A DNA stretch of 64,000 nucleotides from RGIG1902 sp034926865 (GTDB lineage Bacteria > Bacillota > Clostridia > Oscillospirales > Butyricicoccaceae): positions 1 to 64,000 of the forward strand of contig JAYFQP010000010.1 of NCBI GenBank assembly GCA_034926865.1, in the 5' to 3' direction. Shown in pieces: positions 16,675-25,195 of this stretch. Position 1 is the first letter of the stretch; each line of letters begins with the position of its first letter. The position numbers and the translations under genes are program-made. Below the pieces are notes generated by a model that was not told the DNA's origin, searched no databases, and saw nothing but the letters and a program-made list of their open reading frames with translations.

Positions 16675-16913
16675 ATTTCCTCCGAAATAATATTTTTGTT
16701 TTTATTTAATGACTTATATACCTCTTTGGCAAAGCCCTCCATCGAAAAGGATTGAACGGAGTCTATATCATCTGTGACCTTATTGAAAAAACAGCTCGGT
16801 ATCTCCCCAAGCCTAAGGTTTTTCATAATGCATGGGGTACAGCCCTTATCGTGATTTGACGGATGCATAGGGCAGCTTTTATCCCTGCATGTACAATACT
16901 CGTGCTTATCCAT
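16671..16913 (-). CDS. Small Cys-rich protein (DUF6485-like)
   Basis: An 80-residue protein starting MDKHEYCTCRDKSCPMHPSN, with CTPCIMKNL after it: six cysteines and two histidines in 35 residues, a likely metal site. This matches the small clostridial proteins called DUF6485. The reading frame is open for 43 more codons upstream, but GGGAGAAA lies right before the ATG at 16913 and conservation starts there. It overlaps the nucleosidase gene by ATGA, so the two are co-translated. Function unknown. Confidence 0.75.
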   Translation of the reverse strand: MDKHEYCTCRDKSCPMHPSNHDKGCTPCIMKNLRLGEIPSCFFNKVTDDIDSVQSFSMEGFAKEVYKSLNKNKNIISEEI

Positions 16914-17042
16914 AATATTTCTCCCACATATTGATAATCTCACATACTTGACGGCATTGTATATTTTCGCTTGGGTATAGACAAGTCTCTTCGGCGGATA
17001 TAAACTATATCTGTTCGGCATAACCTTCGGAGGTATTTTCAA

Positions 17043-18374
17043 ATGGATATAGCAATCGCGCTTTCAGTTTTTACCGCGGGTATGATTACCTGCATAGTTA
17101 CGGGCATTTCCACAATCCCCGGCTTAATCATTGGCTATATTGCCTTTGCCTTGACCGGGCTTCACCGCAAATGCACGGTAAAAAAGCTTATCCGCCTATC
17201 AGCTGACGGGATGCGCGATGTGCTGGTGGTAATCAAAGTTCTGCTGGTTATAGGCGCTTTGACAGCAACATGGCGCATGAGCGGAACAATAATTTATTTT
17301 GTATATTATGGTGTCAAAGTCATAACCCCTAAGCTTTTTATCCTTGCCGCTTTCGCTCTGACATGCCTCATTTCCTATGCTATCGGAACCTCCTTCGGAG
17401 TTTCAGCCACCGTCGGGGTCATCCTCATGGCAATCGCCCGCTCGGGCAATATAAATCCGGCTCTTGCAGCAGGTGTCATATTTTCCGGCGTATATTACGG
17501 GGACCGCTGCTCTCCGGTATCCTCCGCCGCCAATGTAGTCGCCGCTCTAACGGGAACCGATATGTATGGAAATGTAAAATATATGCATAAAACCGAAGCC
17601 CTGCCCCTGGCAATCACGACAGTTATATATGCGGCAATGTCATATCTGAACCCCATTCAAACGATTGATCCCAATATGCTGTCTGCCATTGAAAAGGACT
17701 TCACACTTTCTCATCTGCTCATTATACCAGTAATTATAATGCTGGTGCTGCCTCTTTTTAAGCTGTCAACAGTAACAACCTGCTCGTTGAGCATTGCGGC
17801 ATCCGGGCTTATCGCTATTTTTGTGCAGGGCCAATCTCCCATGGTTTTCTTAAAAGCCTGCATATTCGGCTATTATCCCGCCGGCAGCGCTCTCGGCTCT
17901 ATACTGAGCGGGGGAGGAATGACCTCAATGCTCAGCGTTATCGTTATACTGCTTATATCATGTACATACTCCAAGATCTTTGAAGGGACGGGAATGCTTT
18001 CCGATATATCAGAGCTTTTCATGAAATGTATAAAAAAGATAGGCAGATTCGCAACGACGGTTCTGTTCAGCTTCATAACTGTAGCCATATTCTGCAACCA
18101 GACGCTAGCCAGCATAGCCTGCGCAACACTGCTTAAAGAACCTTATGAAAAAAGCGGAGCAGAACACCGAGAGCTTGCTATTGACCTTGAGAACTCAGTG
18201 ATTTTGATAGGCGGAATAGTGCCGTGGTCCATAGCCGCCACAGTACCTCTGGGGTTCATGGGCGCCAATATATCGGCTATACCCTACGCCGTACTTCTCT
18301 ATGCTATACCGTTATGCTACTTCTTCACAAAAAAGCGCTTCTTTTTTCAGGAAAGATCACGAGTAGCTCTATAG
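17043..18374 (+). CDS. NhaC-type Na+/H+ antiporter family protein
   Basis: A 443-residue protein with 11-12 membrane helices. Signatures of the NhaC family are YAIGTSFGVSATVGVILM, the SGVYYGDRCSPVSSAANVVAALTGTDMYGN loop, and the re-entrant WSIAATVPLGFMGANI near the C-terminus. Relatives exchange sodium for protons, malate for lactate, or amino acids; the substrate cannot be fixed here. GGAGG lies 11 bases before the ATG. It is divergent from the DUF6485 gene and its last six bases overlap the convergent ATPase gene. Confidence 0.87.
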   Translation: MDIAIALSVFTAGMITCIVTGISTIPGLIIGYIAFALTGLHRKCTVKKLIRLSADGMRDVLVVIKVLLVIGALTATWRMSGTIIYFVYYGVKVITPKLFILAAFALTCLISYAIGTSFGVSATVGVILMAIARSGNINPALAAGVIFSGVYYGDRCSPVSSAANVVAALTGTDMYGNVKYMHKTEALPLAITTVIYAAMSYLNPIQTIDPNMLSAIEKDFTLSHLLIIPVIIMLVLPLFKLSTVTTCSLSIAASGLIAIFVQGQSPMVFLKACIFGYYPAGSALGSILSGGGMTSMLSVIVILLISCTYSKIFEGTGMLSDISELFMKCIKKIGRFATTVLFSFITVAIFCNQTLASIACATLLKEPYEKSGAEHRELAIDLENSVILIGGIVPWSIAATVPLGFMGANISAIPYAVLLYAIPLCYFFTKKRFFFQERSRVAL

Positions 18375-19112
18375 TCCATCATCAAACAGGTATCTGAATA
18401 TTCTTTCGGGATCATCCAGAAACTGCTTGGTCACAAGGTAATGGTCTGTACTGCGGTAATCTACTTTTTTTATTCCCTCATCATTTATCTGATATATGCA
18501 GGCCCCAGGGAAAGCCATAAGTATCGGCGAATGCGTAGCGATTATGAGCTGAGAATCGGTTCTTACAAGCCGTTTAATCTCAATCATAAGCGACATCAGC
18601 CTTGTAGGAGAAAGCGCGGCCTCAGGCTCATCTAAAATATACAAGCCATGCCCTCCGAAGCGGTTCTGCACAAGCGAAAGAAAGCTTTCCCCGTGAGACT
18701 GATTGTGAAGCGATACTCCGCCATAGCTGTTAATAAGCCCCGGGCTATCCTGTTCCATACGCTCGATGTCTGTTGCAACGTTATAAAGGCTTTCAGCTCT
18801 GAGAAAAAAACCGTCTTTTGGATATCCTCTTTTTGTTATTGCAATATGACGGCAAAGCTCGGAATGGCTTTCTCTGGTTGAAAAATTGAAATTTCTCGTC
18901 CCTCCCTCAGGGTTAAAGCCAAATGCAACTGCAATAGCCTCCAGAAGGGTTGATTTGCCTGTCCCGTTTTCTCCCACAAAAAAAGTAACGTTATCTTCAA
19001 ATGATATATATCCGCATTCGATAAGATGTCTTACAGCCGGTATCCCCCTCAAGTATGATCGGGGATCCAATGGCGTCTTAAGTGTCGCCCGGCTTACGTA
19101 CTTGGCCTCCAT
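18369..19112 (-). CDS. AAA/ABC-like ATPase (SMC-like single domain)
   Basis: A 247-residue soluble ATPase. Walker A is GENGTGKST (47-55); a signature-like HGES at 140-143; Walker B LYILDEPEAALS (157-168) and the switch histidine in IIATHSPIL. There is no membrane domain nor coiled-coil insert, so it is a stand-alone AAA_21/23-type protein as seen widely in Firmicutes, with unknown role in nucleic-acid or stress functions. The gene starts nine bases after the stop of the lipoprotein gene on the same strand. Confidence 0.85.
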   Translation of the reverse strand: MEAKYVSRATLKTPLDPRSYLRGIPAVRHLIECGYISFEDNVTFFVGENGTGKSTLLEAIAVAFGFNPEGGTRNFNFSTRESHSELCRHIAITKRGYPKDGFFLRAESLYNVATDIERMEQDSPGLINSYGGVSLHNQSHGESFLSLVQNRFGGHGLYILDEPEAALSPTRLMSLMIEIKRLVRTDSQLIIATHSPILMAFPGACIYQINDEGIKKVDYRSTDHYLVTKQFLDDPERIFRYLFDDGL

Positions 19113-19121
19113 AGCTCCTCC

Positions 19122-19970
19122 TTATTCCTGATGGCAACTTTCGTATATCCAGACGCTCCAAGCCTTATAGTACTTTCCAAGCACATGGGTATGATCGTAT
19201 GTATAATCTTCGCTGAGCGCCCCTTGACCGTCATCAAACATTGGATTTACATCAAGATAGCCTATGCCATTTTCCTTTGCAAGGCTTTTTATCTTTCCGT
19301 TTATAGTATCAATGCTTATGTTGTTAAATACTGTATCCTTATCTGAGCGGGCCTTGGTCACATGAAGATTTGCCTCGGCATATATATTTGCCTCTGGCTG
19401 CAACTCTGTCACACGTTCAAGAACCTCACCGTATTTCTGATATATGCTGTCCATATCATAGCCAAGCTCGTTTATCCCAAGCATCAGATATATCTTACCA
19501 TATTTCTTTAATGAAAGCACCGTCTCCAGGTTTATATTGCCTCTTCCCGCCACCTCCGGTGACGCAGTCAGCACATTGAATACATTCATTCCAGTTGCTG
19601 CAAAATAATCCGCGGTTGGTATGCCTGAATACTTTTGAAGCCCAACTGTTCTTGAATCTCCGATAAACAAAGCATCCGAAAAGAACTCCTCTACGCTCTT
19701 CATTTTCTGGATATCAGCAGTCTCCTTCATCATTTCGTCAAGGCTTTTTTCATCAGAAGCCACGATATTTTCGCTATTCTGGTCTTCTGTAAGTTCTTCA
19801 TTGTCAAATACGCCGGTAGCACCTGCCTGCCCTGAATATGGATATTCATTATCCCCGTGCAGCATTACGGAGCCTTGTTTATCTCCCGTAATTATCTTCG
19901 CATGGCCGCAGGAGGTCATATTTATCATAACGGTTGTAACCACTAACAATATAATCAACCATTTTTTCAT
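19122..19970 (-). CDS. SGNH/GDSL hydrolase-like lipoprotein
   Basis: The protein begins MKKWLIILLVV and has a lipobox ending MTSC, giving a lipid-anchored extracytoplasmic protein of about 282 residues. After an acidic linker the SGNH block I is ALFIGDSRTVGLQ, block III appears as LMLGINELG, and the catalytic Asp-x-x-His pair as DHTHV near the C-terminus. Such enzymes deacylate or esterify sugars of cell-wall polymers; the substrate is unknown. An alternative start six codons upstream (19988) also has a ribosome binding site, but AGGAAA at closer spacing favours 19970. Confidence 0.8.
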   Translation of the reverse strand: MKKWLIILLVVTTVMINMTSCGHAKIITGDKQGSVMLHGDNEYPYSGQAGATGVFDNEELTEDQNSENIVASDEKSLDEMMKETADIQKMKSVEEFFSDALFIGDSRTVGLQKYSGIPTADYFAATGMNVFNVLTASPEVAGRGNINLETVLSLKKYGKIYLMLGINELGYDMDSIYQKYGEVLERVTELQPEANIYAEANLHVTKARSDKDTVFNNISIDTINGKIKSLAKENGIGYLDVNPMFDDGQGALSEDYTYDHTHVLGKYYKAWSVWIYESCHQE

Positions 19971-20315
19971 TTTATAGTTTCCTGCCATAGCAAATAATTT
20001 TTCTCCTGAAAAGCTTGCTATTTATCATAAATATTATATCATGCGATAATATTAATTCGCTACGCAAAGATAAAAATATATGCCTTTTTATAAGATTAAT
20101 CAATAACCGTTTTCGATATGCTTCTCTCCAAAAAAAGCTGCTCCCGCATTGCTTTTTTACAATTATCCTGACCGGGACTTTAAGTACTAATCTTAACTGC
20201 TCCCCTAAAGGGCAGGACAAAATGAAAGGGCTGTCGAATAAAGATTCGACAGCCCTTTCATTTTATTATCCATCCAATTATTATGAAACACCTAACCACA
20301 ATTAGCGCCTCGAAG
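19971..20315. other. Intergenic stretch with a strong bidirectional terminator
   Basis: The region separates the lipoprotein gene from the CarD-associated operon. Apart from the perfect hairpin at 20219-20264 no gene or repeat is seen. The segment 20000-20110 is A+T-rich and could hold the lipoprotein promoter. Confidence 0.45.
20219..20268 (-). terminator. Perfect bidirectional Rho-independent terminator
   Basis: About 20 bp of perfect pairing (AAATGAAAGGGCTGTCGAAT with its complement) around a 4-base loop AAAG, with A- and T-runs on both sides. It ends the minus-strand transcript that includes the CarD gene. Confidence 0.85.
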
Positions 20316-20711
20316 TTATTCTGTTTGCGCATCCTTGTCGTCCGTTTCAACGAGCAGCGGTTTCTTCTTAGTCTTAGTAACTGATTTTTTAGTTGTTATT
20401 CGTTTCCTTGTGGAAGCACGTTTTTGTTCCAGCATGTTCTTAAGCTGTTCTTCCCGGCGTTTTTGTTCTTCTTGCCCGCGCAGCCTGCGTTCTTCCTGAG
20501 CCTTCTCCCTTAGCTTGTTCAGCTCTTTATCCATCTGTGCTTTTTCTTCAGGATCGCTTAACTCCAAAAACAATTCAAATGCGGAAGGAAAAACAAACAT
20601 TTTTGTACCATATTCTTCACAAAACTGCACCGTTACAGTCGTCGCAGATTGGCTGACAATCGTCCCCTCTCCAAACTGACTATGATGCACTTGTTTAAAT
20701 ACTACATTCAT
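20316..20711 (-). CDS. Small protein with Tudor/SH3-like start and basic coiled-coil tail
   Basis: A 131-residue protein. The first 50 residues (VHHSQFGEGTIVSQSATTVTVQF ending VFPSAF) resemble the small beta-barrel often found at the ends of PcrA/UvrD helicases and in CarD-like proteins; the middle (60-105) is a highly charged Glu/Lys/Arg/Gln helix, probably coiled coil; the tail is Lys/Thr-rich. A nucleic-acid or RNA-polymerase contact is a guess from these features and from the CarD-family neighbour six bases upstream. GGAGG lies before the ATG. Confidence 0.55.
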   Translation of the reverse strand: MNVVFKQVHHSQFGEGTIVSQSATTVTVQFCEEYGTKMFVFPSAFELFLELSDPEEKAQMDKELNKLREKAQEERRLRGQEEQKRREEQLKNMLEQKRASTRKRITTKKSVTKTKKKPLLVETDDKDAQTE

Positions 20712-20716
20712 TGCCT

Positions 20717-21232
20717 TTAGTCCTCCAATTTATCATTTACTCGTTCGGCGATATATTCCTGCACTTTATCTTTAGATATACCAAGCGCAGCGGAAAGCTC
20801 GCTGAAAAGCAAGTCTTCCGCCTTCTTCATGAATTTCTCGTCCACAACACCTATTTTTCGTTTTTGCAGCTCAGCAGACTGTTTTTTCGCGTAAATTGAT
20901 AAGGTAAGCTCTATCAGATCAGCGCAATCATGCGTACTGAGTGATGCTTTATAATGCTCTGAAAGCTCGTGCAGTGCCCGGTTATGATACGCCTCCACAC
21001 GAAGCGTGGGAATCAAATCAATAAGCCTCTCCGCTTCAGTTTTAGATATAATTGGGCGCATAAATACCTTTGTTGAGTTAACGGGTGCAAAAATAGTACA
21101 TTTCTGATGAAGAAGCGCCAAAACATAAAATGGTTGCTTTACATCTTTTTTAACTGCTTTCATCATTACAATGTCGATAATTTTGCATACACCGTTGTTT
21201 CCGTAAACAACAAGATCTCCTATTTTATACAT
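20717..21232 (-). CDS. CarD-family transcriptional regulator
   Basis: A 171-residue protein starting MYKIGDLVVYGNNGVCKI, the typical CarD/TRCF RNA-polymerase interaction domain (residues 1-60), with YVLALLHQKCTIFAPVNS as the next strands, then a helical C-terminal domain (about 75-171). CarD and CdnL relatives bind the RNA-polymerase beta subunit and steady open complexes. The start at 21232 has GGAGGTAAATAAA directly ahead; a further start at 21277 lacks one. The upstream small gene ends six bases away, the downstream gene begins five bases after the stop, so the three form one operon. Confidence 0.85.
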   Translation of the reverse strand: MYKIGDLVVYGNNGVCKIIDIVMMKAVKKDVKQPFYVLALLHQKCTIFAPVNSTKVFMRPIISKTEAERLIDLIPTLRVEAYHNRALHELSEHYKASLSTHDCADLIELTLSIYAKKQSAELQKRKIGVVDEKFMKKAEDLLFSELSAALGISKDKVQEYIAERVNDKLED

Positions 21233-21237
21233 TTTAT

Positions 21238-21501
21238 TTACCTCCGGGAATTTGCTTCTGTATTTGCCCAGGGGCAAGATCCGCCATAATACTTCTGAGC
21301 AATATGCTTTTGAGTCGCTTTATCTAATGACCTTAGTCTTTCCTGTGCTTTTTCAAAGCTGTTTGTCTTTTTATAATAAGAGCATTTAAATCCCGTGCAT
21401 TTTGAAACATTAAGCCACCTGCATTTTCCATTTTCAAGCAGACCATCACAGTCCGGCAGTTTTAAAAGGGCAGTATCCGAATTACGCGTAAATGACGCCA
21501 T
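21238..21501 (-). CDS. Small conserved-looking Cys-containing protein
   Basis: An 87-residue protein with KLPDCDGLLENGKCRWLNVSKC then KCSYYKK, four or five cysteines within 45 residues, then a helical RLRSLDKATQKHIAQKYYGG segment. I recognise similar clostridial hypothetical proteins but no function. AGGGTGAT precedes the ATG. It is the first gene of the CarD operon. Confidence 0.6.
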   Translation of the reverse strand: MASFTRNSDTALLKLPDCDGLLENGKCRWLNVSKCTGFKCSYYKKTNSFEKAQERLRSLDKATQKHIAQKYYGGSCPWANTEANSRR

Positions 21502-22562
21502 AAGATCACCCTATTTCACAGGCAAGATTTCAAATCAGTTTCTTATCACAGTAAAATTATTTTAATTGCCCAACCCCCGACCAAAATTTGATACTATCCG
21601 ATAAAATAATAAAACATGCAGCTCCATCAACATGACTTGTATTCCAGAACTACACGTTATAACTATATATTATCACTTTTTTTATGAAAATGTAAGTAAA
21701 ATTTCTGCATACACACCTACAGAATGAATTTTTTAATAACAAATCACCTTTTTGGCAATACAATTATTTAGCATTTTTTGTTAATTTATCTTTGCCAAGC
21801 TTTATAGAAAACTATAAAGCGCAACAGCAGGGCAAGCAAAAGGCACGTAAATTCAAATAAGATTTGCTTCTTTTGCTTGTTTTTATTATAGACCAAATTT
21901 TTGTTGTAAATGCACATTATCTAAGTTCTTTTGGAAACACAGCAAATTACGGTAGTATTTGCCATAACCAGCAGTAACGTTCTCTATAATAGTTACATGC
22001 GGATACTACGCTTTTGTCAGTATATGCCCCGGCTCAAAAGAAGATGAGCAAGCCTAAGGAGCTACCTGCAACCCATGCCTTTGTCAAAAATGCCTAAAAC
22101 GGTCATCGTATTCTTTCTCACTAATTATTGTGCGTTCGATGATAGCATCCCGCGGGCAATTTGCAAAAGTGCTGTTAAAAAACCGCTTAACTTCTTCCTC
22201 AAAAAGCAAGCTGAATTGACGTATTACCGATTTATTTTAAAATCACTCTGACAAAATATTATGATAAAAATATAAAACTTTTTCTTCTCAAATATAATCC
22301 CTCTTTGTTGCGTCAATTTACAACGCATGTTAAAATAGACTTAACTGAGCAATTTGCAAAAAAGCAGATGCAAGAATGTTTCTGCTTTTTTACAACCAAA
22401 GAGTGTATATTCAATCTGAAAAGCGTGCTGCCTTTTGAGGACGAAAACACTCCATGCTGACACCAAATAACCTTTTACCCCAAATTATATTCTTAAAGCG
22501 CTGCCCGAACGCTGTTTATTAAAATGATTATTAAAATATTAAATAAACAAGGAGCAATTTTT
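21502..22562. other. One-kilobase intergenic region, possible non-coding RNA
   Basis: No protein gene is recognised. A TATAAT at 21985-21990 (no good -35) precedes a comparatively G+C-balanced stretch to about 22110 with a hairpin GCTC/GAGC flanked by GGC/GCC (near 22032-22056) and ATACT/AGTAT. A small structured RNA is possible, but it could not be matched to 6S, tmRNA, SRP or RNase P. A T-tailed hairpin lies at 22358-22391. Confidence 0.35.
22358..22391 (+). terminator. Orphan Rho-independent terminator in the intergenic region
   Basis: AAAAAAGCAGA (22358-22368) pairs with TCTGCTTTTTT (22381-22391). No plus-strand gene precedes it within 800 bases, so it supports an unrecognised transcript upstream, or is a relic. 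Confidence 0.6.
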
Positions 22563-23468
22563 ATGAGCAAGGTTTACCGTCTTTATCAAATGGATGCTTT
22601 TACCAAAGAACGTTTTACCGGAAACCCTGCCGGCGTGATCACCAACGCAGACGGGCTTACAGTTCCCCAAATGCAGAAAATCGCCAGGGAGCTCAACAAT
22701 TCAGAAACTGCTTTTATCTTCACTGAGAACCGCAGAAACTATGATATGGAGGTGCGCTTTTTTACACCTACCAAAGAGGTTCCAATATGCGGACACGCCA
22801 CGATTTCTGCCCACTATGCCAATGCTTTGGAAAAACAGATGTGCGGCCATACCCGTGTTTTGCAAAAGACAGGTGCGGGCATACTTCCTGTTGATATATA
22901 TCAAAAAAACAATGACTATCAGATCGCCATGACACAGGGCGAAATAAAGATAGACGATCCTCTTCTGCCTGACTATCAAACGCAAATTGTAAATGCTCTG
23001 GGCCTAAAGAAAGACCAGCTTTTAAGCAACCTTCCAATAGCAATAGTATCTACGGGACATTCAAAAGTAATGGTCGGCATAAATAATCTTGAACAACTGC
23101 ACGGGCTTAAGCCGGATTTTACCTCGCTGTGCCGCATAAGCGGAGAAATCGGCTGCAACGGATACTATGTTTTCACCCTTGATGAAGGAAATACACCGCT
23201 TGTTCACGGCAGGATGTTCGCGCCAGCGATCGGCATTAACGAAGATCCTGTTACAGGTAATGCGAACGGCCCCCTTGGCGCTTATCTGGTTCATATGGGC
23301 TTTGCAGATACATCAAAAGATACCTTTAACTTTGATATCATTCAGGGAGAAGCTATCGGGAGAGCCGGCATGATGACAGTAAAAGTTTCTATTTCAAATA
23401 AAAAGCCGACAAATGTTCAAATAATCGGAGAAGCCGTTGTAGCATTTTCAACTCAAATTGAGCTTTAA
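22563..23468 (+). CDS. PhzF-family isomerase/epimerase-like protein
   Basis: A 301-residue protein with the two-lobed diaminopimelate-epimerase-like fold. The motifs of PhzF/YddE proteins are clear: FTGNPAGVI near the N-terminus, NNSETAF (acid residue for proton transfer), the ICGHATISAHY motif and the second-lobe EDPVTGNANGPLGAYL. Most such proteins act as isomerases on unknown small metabolites; only true PhzF makes phenazines, and no other phenazine gene is here. AAGGAG is eight bases before the ATG at 22563, better than the upstream ATG at 22524. A terminator follows. Confidence 0.87.
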   Translation: MSKVYRLYQMDAFTKERFTGNPAGVITNADGLTVPQMQKIARELNNSETAFIFTENRRNYDMEVRFFTPTKEVPICGHATISAHYANALEKQMCGHTRVLQKTGAGILPVDIYQKNNDYQIAMTQGEIKIDDPLLPDYQTQIVNALGLKKDQLLSNLPIAIVSTGHSKVMVGINNLEQLHGLKPDFTSLCRISGEIGCNGYYVFTLDEGNTPLVHGRMFAPAIGINEDPVTGNANGPLGAYLVHMGFADTSKDTFNFDIIQGEAIGRAGMMTVKVSISNKKPTNVQIIGEAVVAFSTQIEL

Positions 23469-23520
23469 ACCAAGCTTTATCTAAAACTTTTTAAATCATG
23501 TAATCTAAAAAATACTTTAA

Positions 23521-23563
23521 AACAAAGCGCTATAGTCTGTAAAGGCTTGGCGCTTTGTTTTTT
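23521..23563 (+). terminator. Rho-independent terminator after the PhzF-like gene
   Basis: AACAAAGCGC (23521-23530) pairs with GCGCTTTGTT (23550-23559), 10 bp perfect, followed by TTTTTA. Confidence 0.85.
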
Positions 23564-23743
23564 AATGCGTTTATGTAAGTGGCCTCCGAAATTATATTAA
23601 TAGCAAACTGAATCAAAGACAATTTGGATTTAGAGGTTTTGTATATTTTGGAGGAAACTGGGAAATCATAACAAAAATGATGGGGGGCGACTACGATAAA
23701 CAGTAACGACAATTTCGGCGGCGTAAAGCTGCCATCAGATAAA

Positions 23744-25195
23744 TTGGAGATTAACATAAAGTATATTCGCGATATTTTCACTCCTGATGACACGCTTCAG
23801 TATCGGTATCTTTCAAGTTCTCCGGATACCAAATATCGCTTCTGCCTTCTCTTTGCCGAGGGCATGACAAACAGCAAGCTGATGAACGATGATATCATTT
23901 ATCCGCTGACTCACTATGAGTTTCCCAGAAAAACCGATGACTTGATTGAACTGATTCTCCAAAATGTTATCCTTTCGAACAGTATAGAAAAAACAACCGA
24001 TGTAGAAAATATAATTCAGGCAATTGTTTACGGCGACACTGTGCTCTTTGCCGACGGATATTCCGATACGCTTTTATTAAATACTAAAGGCTGGAGTATG
24101 CGTTCTATTTCAGAGCCTGAAGGTGAGCGAGTGCTTCGCGGGCCCAGGGAGGGATTCAATGAATCGCTCGCTACGAATATTTCGATGCTTAGGCGAAAGC
24201 TGCGTACACCTGATCTTAAGCTTAGATATATGACGTTTGGAAAAACATCACGAACAAAAGCCTGCATTTGTTATCTCAACAGTGTGGTAAACAAAAAAGT
24301 ATTAGCTGAACTCGAAGATCGTATTGAGAAAATTGATATCGACGGCACGCTGGATTCTAATTATATCGCCGAACTGATTAAAGAAAAACCGTTCTCGCCT
24401 CTGGAAACAGCCGGAACTTCGGAACGACCGGATGTTATTGCGGCTAATCTCCTTGAAGGACGTGTTGCTTTAATGCTTGACGGCACCCCATCGGTCTTAA
24501 CCGTCCCGCATCTTTTCATCGAATATTTTCAAAGTGATGAAGACTATTACCTCAATTATGTATTCGCATCAATTGGAAGATTGATTCGGATTTTTGCATT
24601 CTTTATTTCGATGAGCCTGCCCGCAATTTATATTGCGCTGGTTACGTATCACCAGGAGATGTTACCAACGCCCCTCTTGCTCAGCATATCCTCGGCTAGG
24701 CAGAGCGTACCTTTTCCCACCGCAATTGAAATGCTTATAATGCTGTTTTTCTTTGAACTGCTGAGGGAGTCCGGTGCACGTATGCCCGGAATAATGGGAC
24801 AGGCGCTCAGCATCGTTGGCGCCTTGGTAATTGGTCAGGCTTCTGTTGAAGCAAAAATCGTCAGTGCACCTATTATCATTATTGTATCACTGACCGGTAT
24901 TTGCGGACTAATGGTTCCCAAAATAAAAGGATTTGTAATTTTGCAGCGTTTTATTTTAATGGGCTTTGCATGTATTATGGGCATTTACGGGTATTTGCTC
25001 GGCCTACTGGCGATCTTGGGCATGTTATTCGGAACATACTCTTTTGGGGTTCCTATAATGGCAAATGTCCATTCTGATGGGTTTCAAAATAATAAAGATA
25101 TCTATATCCGAGCCGTGTGGGGTAAGATGATTAAACGGTCACACGAATTAACCTCAAATGTGACACGTCAAAAACCGAAAGGAAACTCTCAATGA
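23744..25195 (+). CDS. Spore germination receptor A subunit (GerA/GerKA family)
   Basis: The protein of 483 residues (from TTG at 23744) has the GerAA plan: a soluble N-terminal half with EGMTNSKLMNDDIIYPL and GDTVLFADG, the conserved SEPEGERVLRGPREGFNESLATNISMLRRKL segment split by motif, then five to six membrane helices and a short soluble tail. It is the A subunit of a nutrient germinant receptor in the inner spore membrane. The start is doubtful: TTG at 23744 has no ribosome binding site, while the frame stays open to 23681 and a GGGGGG lies at 23682-23687. An ATA or ACG start near 23693-23696 would give a better-matching N-terminus. It is first in the ger operon. Confidence 0.9.
   Translation: MEINIKYIRDIFTPDDTLQYRYLSSSPDTKYRFCLLFAEGMTNSKLMNDDIIYPLTHYEFPRKTDDLIELILQNVILSNSIEKTTDVENIIQAIVYGDTVLFADGYSDTLLLNTKGWSMRSISEPEGERVLRGPREGFNESLATNISMLRRKLRTPDLKLRYMTFGKTSRTKACICYLNSVVNKKVLAELEDRIEKIDIDGTLDSNYIAELIKEKPFSPLETAGTSERPDVIAANLLEGRVALMLDGTPSVLTVPHLFIEYFQSDEDYYLNYVFASIGRLIRIFAFFISMSLPAIYIALVTYHQEMLPTPLLLSISSARQSVPFPTAIEMLIMLFFFELLRESGARMPGIMGQALSIVGALVIGQASVEAKIVSAPIIIIVSLTGICGLMVPKIKGFVILQRFILMGFACIMGIYGYLLGLLAILGMLFGTYSFGVPIMANVHSDGFQNNKDIYIRAVWGKMIKRSHELTSNVTRQKPKGNSQ

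Noticed and set aside
21985..22120. 6S RNA
   Set aside because: A long closing stem with central bubble could not be traced; left as an unassigned candidate RNA.
22563..23468. Phenazine biosynthesis locus
   Set aside because: The PhzF-like gene is alone, with none of the other phenazine genes around it.
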